DNA of 6,907 bases, taken from contig CANPNN010000070.1 in NCBI GenBank assembly GCA_947575475.1, forward strand, positions 1 through 6,907. The letters are read 5' to 3'. A model generated the notes under the pieces. It searched no databases. It was given only the letters and a program-made list of their open reading frames with translations, and was not told where the DNA came from. Positions 1 through 6,051 of the stretch are shown here, in pieces. The number at the start of each line of letters is the position of its first letter. Position 1 is the stretch's first letter. Both the position numbers and the translations under genes were made by a program. The DNA is from an uncultured Pseudoflavonifractor sp. GTDB lineage: Bacteria > Bacillota_A > Clostridia > Oscillospirales > Oscillospiraceae.

Positions 1-518
1 TCTACGTGTGGGAAAAGGTGAAGGATTACCTCACCAAGGCGGGCACCATCATCTTCGTGGCCTCCATCCTCCTGTGGTTCCTGCTGAACTTTGGCCCGGC
101 GGGGTATACTGCCGCTATGGAGGAGAGCTTTGCCGCCGGCATCGGCCACGCCCTGGCCCCCATAATGGCCCCGGCGGGCCTGGGTTTCTGGCCCATCGTG
201 GTGGCCATCATCGCCGGCGTCTCCGCCAAGGAGGTGGTGGTCTCCTCCACCGCCATCCTCTTCCGGGTGGCCAATGTGAACTCCGCCGCCGGCATGGCGG
301 CGGTCCACGCCGGCCTTGCCGCCATGGGCTTCGGCCCCCTCAACGCCTACTGCCTTATGGTCTTCTGCCTTCTCTACGTCCCCTGCGCCGCCACCATCGG
401 CGTCATCAAAAAGGAGTCGGGAAGCTGGAAGTGGACGGCCTTCTCGGTCTGCTTCCAGGTGGCGGTGGCCTACGGTATGGCCTTTCTCATCTATCAGATA
501 GGCTCTCTGCTTGTGTAG
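1..518 (+). CDS. feoB: Ferrous iron transport protein B, C-terminal fragment
   Basis: This is the C-terminal membrane part of FeoB, the GTP-driven Fe(II) importer of the cytoplasmic membrane. The frame is open from the left edge, so the G-protein domain and the first membrane segments lie outside. About 171 residues are visible. They begin with a WEKVKDYLTKAGTII stretch typical of the amphipathic lead-in to a FeoB membrane helix, followed by a hydrophobic segment ending WFLLNFG. Next come a GVSAKEVVVSS motif, the family's conserved AKE element, and a helix with LLYVPCAATIG followed by KKESGSWKW, another FeoB hallmark. A last hydrophobic segment ends the protein at a TAG. The apparent GTG at position 6 is an internal valine, not a start. 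No FeoA or small Cys-rich Feo partner follows; mutS2 begins 37 bases later. Identity is confident from the motifs; regulation cannot be judged without the 5' end. Confidence 0.93.
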   Translation, partial: YVWEKVKDYLTKAGTIIFVASILLWFLLNFGPAGYTAAMEESFAAGIGHALAPIMAPAGLGFWPIVVAIIAGVSAKEVVVSSTAILFRVANVNSAAGMAAVHAGLAAMGFGPLNAYCLMVFCLLYVPCAATIGVIKKESGSWKWTAFSVCFQVAVAYGMAFLIYQIGSLLV

Positions 519-542
519 AGCGCCGTCCCCACTTTCCATCTT

Positions 543-546
543 GAGG
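543..546 (+). promoter_or_regulatory. Ribosome binding site of mutS2
   Basis: A GAGG lies 9 bases before the ATG at 556. It favours that ATG over the in-frame TTG at 511, which overlaps the end of feoB and would add 15 residues unlike the MutS2 N terminus. The site is short and the spacing slightly long, so initiation may be modest. Confidence 0.55.
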
Positions 547-555
547 TATCAAACC

Positions 556-2928
556 ATGAAAGACGAACTCTTCGAAAAATCCATCGAGACCCTGGAGCTT
601 CCCCGGGTCCTGGAGCTCCTCTCCCACGAGGCGGTCACCGACGAGGGCAAGGACCGTGCCCTCTCCCTGCGCCCCCTCGCCGACCCTGACGACGTGGAGA
701 GAGCCTTGGCAGAGACCTCCGCCGCCGTGGACCTGGTCTCCCTCCGGGGGGCCCCCTACTTCGGGGGAGTGAAGCCTGTCCGTGCCTCCCTTCAGCGGGC
801 CGACATGGGGGGAAGCCTTAACACCCGGGAACTGCTGGAGGTGGCCGCTGTCCTCCGCTGCGCCCGGAGCTGCATCGAGTACGCCGCCGACAGCAAGGAG
901 AAGACCCCTCTGGACCCCCTCTTCCGGGGCCTTACCGCCAACCGGGGCCTGGAGGAGGAGATCACCGGCTCCATCCTCTCTGAGGAGGAGATCGCCGATG
1001 CCGCCAGCCCCGAGCTTGCCGACATCCGCCGGAAAAAGCGGGCCACCGCGGCCCGGGTCCGGGATATCCTGCAAAAGCTCATCTCCTCCAACCAGTCCAA
1101 ATACCTCCAGGAGAACATCATCACCCAGCGAAACGGCCGCTACGTGGTCCCTGTCAAGTCCGAGCACAAAAACGACGTCCCCGGCCTGGTCCACGACCTC
1201 TCCTCCAGCGGCGGCACCTTCTTCATCGAACCCATGGGGGTGGTGAAGGCCAACAACGAGCTGCGGGAGCTGGAGGCCAAGGAGAACAAGGAGATCGAGC
1301 GCATCCTGGCCCAGCTCTCCGCCCAGTGCGCCCTCCACAAAGAGGACATCTCCCAGGACTACGACTTCCTTGTGATGCTGGACCTGATCTTCGCCAAGGC
1401 GGGCCTCTCCCTCCGTATGCGAGGCATGGCCCCCAAGATTGTGGAGCGGGGCGTCCGCTTCGAGGGGGCCCGCCACCCCCTTCTGGACCGGGACACGGCG
1501 GTGAAGAACGACCTTTGGCTGGGGGAGGACTTCGACACTCTGGTCATCACCGGCCCCAACACCGGCGGCAAGACCGTGACCCTCAAGACCCTGGGCCTTC
1601 TGATCCTCATGGCCCAGTGCGGTCTCCATATCCCCGCGGCGGGGGAGAGCCGCATGATGGTCTTTGACCGGGTCCTGGCCGACATCGGGGACGAGCAGTC
1701 CATCGCCCAGAGCCTGTCCACCTTCTCCTCCCATATGGTGAACATTGTGGGCATCCTCTCCCAGGCGGACGATAAGACCCTGGTCCTCTACGACGAGCTG
1801 GGCGCAGGCACCGACCCGGTGGAAGGAGCCGCTCTGGCGGCGGCCGTCATTGAGGAGACCCGCTCCCTGGGGGCCTTGGTGGCCGCCACCACCCACTACG
1901 CCGAACTGAAGGTCTACGCCATGACCACCCCCGGGGTGGAGAACGCCTCCTGCGAATTCAACGTGGAGACTCTGGCCCCCACCTACAAACTGCTCATCGG
2001 CATCCCCGGCAAGTCCAACGCCTTTGCCATCTCCCGCCGTCTGGGCCTCCCTGAGCACGTCATCGACGCGGCGGCCGGGCGGGTCAACGCCGAGAACGTC
2101 CGCTTTGAGGATGTGCTCACCCAGTTGGACCGCCAGCGCCAGGAGATGGAGAGGGAGAAGGAGGCCGCCCGCCTCCTCCGCCGGGAGACCCAGGAGGCCA
2201 GAGAGAAGGCCCAGCAGTACCGGGACGACCTGGAAAAACAGCGCGCCAAGGCCCTGGAGCGGGCCCAGGCTGAGGCCCGGGCCATCCTGGAGGAGGCCCG
2301 GAGAGCCGCCGACGAGACCTTCAAAGAGCTGGATGATATGCGGAAAAAGAGCCGGGAGGACCAGGACTGGCAGCGGGTCAACGAGGCCCGGGCAGGTCTC
2401 CGCCGGGGCCTGAACGAGGCCGAGGGTAAGCTGGGCAAAGCTCCGGAAACGCCCCTTCCTCCCCCCACCCGCCCCGCGGTGAAGGGGGACACGGTGGAGC
2501 TTGTGAAGATGCCGGGGACCAGGGCCGCCGTCCTGGACGTGAAAAAGGATGGGACCCTTATGCTCCAGGCGGGTATCCTGAAGCTCACCGCCACCCAGGC
2601 CGAAGTCCGGGTCACCGAGAGCGAGACCCGGCAGTCGGCCCAGAAGGTGGCAGCCCGTGCCACCCACCAGCTCCGCTCCCTGGGGGCCTCCCCCGAGGTG
2701 GACCTGCGGGGTATGACGGGGGACGAGGCGGTGATGGAGCTGGACCGCTTCCTGGACAACGCCGTCATGGGCAGGCTCCAGGAGGTCCGCATCATCCACG
2801 GCAAGGGCACCGGCGCGGTGCGCGCCGCCGTCCGGGACCATCTCAAGCGCAGCCGCTACGTGAAGACCTTCCGCCCCGGCCGCTACGGAGAAGGGGAGGA
2901 CGGAGTGACCATCGCGGAGCTGAAATGA
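556..2928 (+). CDS. mutS2: MutS2 family ATPase with C-terminal Smr domain
   Basis: This encodes MutS2 (790 aa, normal family length), a cytoplasmic MutS-like ATPase. Family members have been linked to suppression of homologous recombination and, in Bacillus subtilis (also called RqcU), to splitting collided ribosomes for quality control. The N-terminal core/lever region comes first. Walker A is GPNTGGKT at residues 333-340 and Walker B is LVLYDE with D413/E414, followed by GAGTDP. A Glu/Arg-rich coiled coil spans about 516-605. A small beta-rich KOW-like segment covers about 641-690. The Smr domain holds the DLRG motif (716-719) and HGKGTG (748-753) and runs to the C terminus. The mismatch-recognition domain of MutS1 is absent, as expected. 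The ATG at 556 is chosen because it has a ribosome site and begins the family-typical MKDELFEKSIETLEL. It follows feoB by 37 bases with no terminator between, so cotranscription is possible. All catalytic motifs look intact. Confidence 0.97.
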   Translation: MKDELFEKSIETLELPRVLELLSHEAVTDEGKDRALSLRPLADPDDVERALAETSAAVDLVSLRGAPYFGGVKPVRASLQRADMGGSLNTRELLEVAAVLRCARSCIEYAADSKEKTPLDPLFRGLTANRGLEEEITGSILSEEEIADAASPELADIRRKKRATAARVRDILQKLISSNQSKYLQENIITQRNGRYVVPVKSEHKNDVPGLVHDLSSSGGTFFIEPMGVVKANNELRELEAKENKEIERILAQLSAQCALHKEDISQDYDFLVMLDLIFAKAGLSLRMRGMAPKIVERGVRFEGARHPLLDRDTAVKNDLWLGEDFDTLVITGPNTGGKTVTLKTLGLLILMAQCGLHIPAAGESRMMVFDRVLADIGDEQSIAQSLSTFSSHMVNIVGILSQADDKTLVLYDELGAGTDPVEGAALAAAVIEETRSLGALVAATTHYAELKVYAMTTPGVENASCEFNVETLAPTYKLLIGIPGKSNAFAISRRLGLPEHVIDAAAGRVNAENVRFEDVLTQLDRQRQEMEREKEAARLLRRETQEAREKAQQYRDDLEKQRAKALERAQAEARAILEEARRAADETFKELDDMRKKSREDQDWQRVNEARAGLRRGLNEAEGKLGKAPETPLPPPTRPAVKGDTVELVKMPGTRAAVLDVKKDGTLMLQAGILKLTATQAEVRVTESETRQSAQKVAARATHQLRSLGASPEVDLRGMTGDEAVMELDRFLDNAVMGRLQEVRIIHGKGTGAVRAAVRDHLKRSRYVKTFRPGRYGEGEDGVTIAELK

Positions 2929-2992
2929 CCCCCTCTTCGGTAAACTCCCCGCAAAGGACTTCCCTCCGGAGTTCGATTTGGTGAAAATGCCG

Positions 2993-3021
2993 TTGACTGT
3001 AGATTTGAAATTTGATATGAT
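2993..3021 (+). promoter_or_regulatory. Sigma-A type promoter of ptsH
   Basis: TTGACT (2993-2998) and TATGAT (3016-3021) are separated by 17 bases, each one mismatch from consensus, inside an AT-rich island in otherwise GC-rich DNA. Transcription would start near 3028, giving a leader of about 38 bases before the ATG at 3066. No riboswitch or clear operator is visible in so short a leader. The rest of the 137-base gap after mutS2 holds no gene. Confidence 0.85.
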
Positions 3022-3065
3022 AGGTTTAGCAATAGACCCAATCGCGTTTTGGGGAGGGAACTTCT

Positions 3066-3329
3066 ATGTATACCAGAGAGGCTGTCGTCAATAACCAGGT
3101 GGGTCTCCACGCCCGTCCCGCCACCTTCTTTATCCAGAAGGCCAACGAGTTCAAGTGCTCCATCTGGGTGGAAAAGGACGAGCGGAGGGTGAACGCCAAA
3201 AGTCTGCTGGGCGTTTTGTCCCTGGGTGTGGTCAAGGGTACCGCCATCAACCTGATCGCTGACGGCGTGGACGAGAAGGAGGCCGTGGACGGGCTTATTG
3301 AGCTCATTTCCGGCAACTTTGAAGACTGA
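3066..3329 (+). CDS. ptsH: HPr family phosphocarrier protein
   Basis: This is HPr (87 aa, the usual length), the small cytoplasmic phosphocarrier of the sugar phosphotransferase system. It accepts phosphate from enzyme I on a histidine and passes it to sugar-specific EIIA domains. The active-site histidine is H15 in GLHARPA. The regulatory serine is S46 in NAKSLLG, which in Gram-positives is phosphorylated by HPr kinase to control carbon catabolite repression. Presence of H15 argues against Crh, which lacks it. A strong ribosome site (GGGGAGGG, 3051-3058) sits 7 bases before the ATG. The gene has its own near-consensus promoter and is followed 24 bases later by an intrinsic terminator, so it reads as a single-gene transcript. 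No ptsI lies beside it in this window. In species with few PTS sugars the regulatory role may dominate; that is inference. Confidence 0.95.
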   Translation: MYTREAVVNNQVGLHARPATFFIQKANEFKCSIWVEKDERRVNAKSLLGVLSLGVVKGTAINLIADGVDEKEAVDGLIELISGNFED

Positions 3330-3353
3330 GTCTGTCAGATACACGGAAAAGGG

Positions 3354-3381
3354 AGAGCGCCGCGGACGCGGCGCTCTTTTT
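3354..3381 (+). terminator. Intrinsic terminator after ptsH
   Basis: A perfect 10-bp stem (AGAGCGCCGC at 3354-3363 with GCGGCGCTCT at 3368-3377) closes a GGAC loop and runs into a T tract (3377-3381). Weak G-U and A-U pairs could extend its base. It should end the ptsH transcript. It lies only 22 bases before the next start codon, and the ribosome site of that gene follows directly. Confidence 0.92.
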
Positions 3382-3403
3382 CTCTGAAAAAGGAGGGAAG
3401 ACC

Positions 3404-4279
3404 ATGCTCTGCGCCCAATGCCCCAGGAGTTGCCGGACGGAACGATCCCCGGCCGTCCCCGGCGGGGTGTGTGCCATGCCATCCCTCCCCGTGGTGGCCC
3501 GGGCCGCCCTCCATTTCTGGGAGGAACCCCCCATCTCCGGGACCCGTGGTTCGGGAACGGTGTTCTTCTCCGGCTGTAACCTGCGCTGTGTCTTTTGCCA
3601 GAACAGCCTCATCAGCCAGGAGGGCCACGGAAAACCCATAACCGTGGAGCGTCTGCGCCAAATCTTTGGGGAGCTGATCGCCCAGGGGGCCCACAACATC
3701 AACCTGGTGACCCCCACCCACTTTGCCCACGCCGTCTTAGAGGCTCTGGCCGATCCCCTGCCCGTCCCTGTAGTCTGGAATACCGGCGGCTACGAGAGGG
3801 TGGAGACCCTCCGGATGCTGGAGGGAAAGGTGCAGATCTACCTGCCCGACCTAAAATACTTAGACCCTGCCCGCGCCCAACGATACTCCGCCGCTCCCGA
3901 CTACCCGGCGGCGGCTGCCGCCGCGATCCGGGAGATGGTCCGCCAGACCGGCCCCTGCGTCTTTGACGGAGAGGGCCTTCTGAAGCGGGGGACCGTCATC
4001 CGCCACCTTCTTCTCCCCGGCGGCCTCCATGAGGCCAAGGCGGTGATGGACTGGGTGGCGGAGACCTTTCCTCCGAAAACCGTCTGCTTTTCCCTCATGA
4101 GCCAGTACGTCCCCCTGGGCCGTGCCTCGGAGTACCCGGAGATAAACCGGAAACTGCGCCCAAGCGAGATCCGCTCTGCCCAAGCCTATATGGCGGCCCT
4201 GGACCTTCCCGGCTACATCCAAGGGGAGGCCGCCGCCAGCGGAGAATACGTCCCCTATTTTGACCTGACAGGAGTGTGA
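3404..4279 (+). CDS. PflX-type (COG1313) radical SAM protein
   Basis: This is a radical SAM protein (291 aa) of the PflX/COG1313 family, related to pyruvate formate-lyase activases but of unproven substrate. Such enzymes use a [4Fe-4S] cluster to cleave S-adenosylmethionine and make a 5'-deoxyadenosyl radical. The cluster motif CNLRCVFC has C58, C62 and C65, preceded by GSGTVFFSG. The family's N-terminal cysteines are present at C3, C6, C10 and C23 and could hold a second metal site (inference). Further family signatures are WEEPPISG, HNINLVTPTHF, WNTGGYE, YLPDLKY, RHLLLPGG and LMSQYVP. The ATG at 3404 has a strong ribosome site (AAGGAGG, 3390-3396). The gene follows the ptsH terminator and is tightly joined to the MATE gene, whose start lies 5 bases past this stop. 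No glycyl radical enzyme is adjacent, so calling it pflA would be unsafe. Confidence 0.9.
   Translation: MLCAQCPRSCRTERSPAVPGGVCAMPSLPVVARAALHFWEEPPISGTRGSGTVFFSGCNLRCVFCQNSLISQEGHGKPITVERLRQIFGELIAQGAHNINLVTPTHFAHAVLEALADPLPVPVVWNTGGYERVETLRMLEGKVQIYLPDLKYLDPARAQRYSAAPDYPAAAAAAIREMVRQTGPCVFDGEGLLKRGTVIRHLLLPGGLHEAKAVMDWVAETFPPKTVCFSLMSQYVPLGRASEYPEINRKLRPSEIRSAQAYMAALDLPGYIQGEAAASGEYVPYFDLTGV
4270..4274 (+). promoter_or_regulatory. Ribosome binding site deciding the MATE start
   Basis: AGGAG lies inside the last codons of the radical SAM gene. It is 10 bases from the ATG at 4285 but only 1 base from the GTG at 4276 that overlaps the upstream stop as GTGA. The spacing favours the ATG. Either choice keeps the two genes translationally coupled. 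Confidence 0.65.
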
Positions 4280-4284
4280 GATAC

Positions 4285-5676
4285 ATGGCGACCGCGCTGC
4301 AACTCAAGGGCCAAGGCCCCCGCCTCCGCCGCCTGTGGAGCCTCTCTTGGCCTGCCATCATCGAGCAGGTCTTGAATACGATGGTCTCCTACGTGGACAC
4401 CGCCATGGTGGGGGTCCTGGGGGCGGTAGGTTCCGCCGCCGTGTCGGTAAACGGCCCCCCTATCTGGCTGGTCCACGGGATCATGGCGGGGGTGGGAGTG
4501 GGCTACTCCGTCCAGATCTCCAACGCCGTAGGGGCCCGCGACCCGGAACGGGTCAGGAAGATCATCCGCCAGACCTTTCTCGCCGCGGTGGTCTGCGGCG
4601 TATTGACCTGCGCCCTATACGAGGCTTTGGGCGCCTCCATCCCCCGCTGGCTGGGGGCCAAGCCCGAGGTGCTCCCCCATGCGGCCAACTATATGCGTAT
4701 CTACTGTGCCGCCCTGCCCTTCAACTGCCTGATGATCGTCTTCGGGGCGGTGCTGCGGGGCATGGGCAACACCAAATCCCCTCTGCTGTTCAACACCGCC
4801 ACCAACCTTCTCAACCTGGTGCTGAACTTCTTTCTTATCTACCCCACCCGCCAGTGGCAGGGCCTTACCATCCCCGGGGCGGGCTGGGGGGTGGAGGGGG
4901 CCGCCGTGGCCACCGCCATCGCCATCACCTGCGCCGGGCTTCCCGCCGCCGTCGCCGCCTTCCGGCAGCAGGGCTACGCCACCTCCCTCCGGGAGGGCTT
5001 TGCCCCTGACCGGGATATTATCCGCAGGGCGGTGGATCTGGGGGTACCCTCCGCGGTGGAGCGGGTCATCGTCAACATGGGCCAGATCGCCATGACCGCC
5101 CTGGTGGGTCACGCCCTCACCACCGTGGCCCTGGCCGCCAACAACATCGCCACCACTGCCGAGGGCCTGTGCTACCTGCCCGCCTTCGGCATCGGCTACG
5201 CCGCCATCGCCCTGGTGGGCCAGTCGGTAGGGGCGGGGGATCGGGAGGATACCCAAGCCTACGGGACCCTCACCGGGCTCATCGGCTTCGTCCTGTGTAC
5301 GGTGACGGGGACCCTCCTGTTCCTCTTCGCCCCGGCCTTGGCCTCCCTGTTCAATTCCGACCCGGCGGTGGTGGGCCAGGCTGCCCTCGCCCTCCGGGTG
5401 GTAGCCTTTGCCGAGCCTTTCTTCGCCGTCAGCATTATCCTCACCAACGTCCTCCGGGGAGTCAACGACGTGAAGTTTCCCATGATGGTGGGCCTTGCGG
5501 GCATGTGGTGCGTCCGGGTCCCCCTGTCCTGCCTGCTGGTGCTTCACTTTGACCTGGGCCTTGCCGGGGTCTGGGGCGGCATGGCGGTGGACCTCATCCT
5601 CCGGGGTGTCCTGTGCATCTGGCGCTGGAAGAGCGGCAGATGGATAAAACTCAGCGGCTTGGAAAACGGAAAATAA
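4285..5676 (+). CDS. MATE family multidrug/metabolite efflux transporter
   Basis: This is a membrane exporter of the MATE family (NorM/DinF-like, COG0534; 463 aa from the ATG at 4285, normal length with about 12 predicted helices). These proteins expel cationic drugs or metabolites in exchange for Na+ or H+. The first helix carries YVDTAMVG with D38, which likely matches the acidic residue used for cation coupling in NorM proteins. The two lobes repeat each other: SNAVGARD in the N-terminal half is mirrored by QSVGAGD (313-319) in the C-terminal half. LRGMGNTKSP and VLRGVNDVKFP are corresponding loop motifs after the third helix of each lobe. The gene begins 5 bases after the radical SAM stop, so both are probably cotranslated. 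A terminator follows 6 bases after the TAA. The substrate cannot be read from sequence; a GTG start at 4276 adding three residues is possible but less likely. Confidence 0.93.
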   Translation: MATALQLKGQGPRLRRLWSLSWPAIIEQVLNTMVSYVDTAMVGVLGAVGSAAVSVNGPPIWLVHGIMAGVGVGYSVQISNAVGARDPERVRKIIRQTFLAAVVCGVLTCALYEALGASIPRWLGAKPEVLPHAANYMRIYCAALPFNCLMIVFGAVLRGMGNTKSPLLFNTATNLLNLVLNFFLIYPTRQWQGLTIPGAGWGVEGAAVATAIAITCAGLPAAVAAFRQQGYATSLREGFAPDRDIIRRAVDLGVPSAVERVIVNMGQIAMTALVGHALTTVALAANNIATTAEGLCYLPAFGIGYAAIALVGQSVGAGDREDTQAYGTLTGLIGFVLCTVTGTLLFLFAPALASLFNSDPAVVGQAALALRVVAFAEPFFAVSIILTNVLRGVNDVKFPMMVGLAGMWCVRVPLSCLLVLHFDLGLAGVWGGMAVDLILRGVLCIWRWKSGRWIKLSGLENGK

Positions 5677-5682
5677 GATAAG

Positions 5683-5717
5683 AAAAGGCCGTCCCCTTGA
5701 AAGGGACGGCCTTTTTT
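5683..5717 (+). terminator. Intrinsic terminator between convergent genes, probably bidirectional
   Basis: A 13-bp stem (5683-5695 with 5703-5715; core GGCCGTCCC/GGGACGGCC) has a 7-base loop and a T6 tract (5712-5717) on the + strand, ending the radical SAM-MATE transcript. The A tract on its left gives four T on the minus strand, so it can also stop transcription arriving from the right. The minus-strand remnant ends at 5729, just before it. The bases from 5677 to 5728 hold nothing else. Confidence 0.92.
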
Positions 5718-5728
5718 ACTGCGGTTTC

Positions 5729-6051
5729 TCAGCCCAAGTTAGCCCGGGCCGCGGCGATCTCAGCGTCGGTGACGCCAGGCTCCTTCAGGCGTTCCTCAGC
5801 CTCTTTTGCCAAGTCGGCGGAAGCGATATCCTCCGCTTGGAAAGGGGACTTCAGGTTCTTAGCAGTGGTATTGACGATCTGAGTATATTGGTTGGTGCCC
5901 GGCTCCACGCCATAGTAGTAGGAAGCGCCCATGAGGCACTCCGGCAGGGGGGGCATGGTCCCGCCGCATGACCACAGCGGCGCCCTTGGCCCCCATGTAG
6001 CGCTACTCGGGGGATGACGGGCAGCTTCAACTCTTGGTCAAGGAACCGGAC
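5729..6051 (-). pseudogene. Frame-disrupted 3' remnant of an unrecognised gene
   Basis: I do not recognise this protein. The clean part is a 75-codon frame (5956 down to 5729) with LMGASYYYGVEPGTNQYTQ and an acidic, helix-prone tail ending AAARANLG just before the terminator. Its ATG at 5956 has no convincing ribosome site. Upstream, protein-like sequence continues in the other two frames. VRFLDQELKLPVIPR is read from about 6051 to 6007. RYMGAKGAAVVMRRD then follows in the frame of the SLH gene, to about 5958. Joining the pieces needs one extra base (net) skipped near 6000 and another at the run of seven G on the + strand (5947-5953). With six bases there the reading passes smoothly from RRDHAP into LPECLMG. 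The codon choice resembles the neighbours. It is either a decayed gene cut off at its 5' side or a sequencing/assembly artefact; a genuine 75-aa gene starting at 5956 is less likely. Confidence 0.55.

Noticed and set aside
8..544. A 178-codon + strand frame overlapping the feoB end.
   Set aside because: It is rich in Arg, Gly, Pro and His with no family pattern, and lies in a shifted frame over clear FeoB motifs.
511..555. A TTG start that would extend MutS2 by 15 residues.
   Set aside because: The extension overlaps feoB, lacks a suitable ribosome site and does not resemble a MutS2 N terminus.
487..2841. A 784-codon open frame on the minus strand across nearly all of mutS2.
   Set aside because: Its translation is rich in Gly, Leu, Val, His and Pro with no domain pattern, as expected from the antisense of a GC-rich gene with biased third positions. 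The + strand carries complete MutS2 motifs.
2943..2973. An inverted repeat AACTCC/GGAGTT after mutS2, considered as a terminator.
   Set aside because: The stem is 6 bp with a 19-base loop and no T tract follows. It is too weak to call; mutS2 transcription may simply run into ptsH.
3404..4279. Naming the radical SAM gene pflA, or calling it the AmmeMemoRadiSam enzyme.
   Set aside because: The motif set fits COG1313 (PflX type), and neither a glycyl radical enzyme nor AMMECR1/Memo partners are in view.
4615..5547. A 310-codon minus-strand open frame opposite the MATE gene.
   Set aside because: It has the same biased, low-complexity composition (Gly, His, Glu, Gln) and no motifs or ribosome site. 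The MATE frame explains the sequence.
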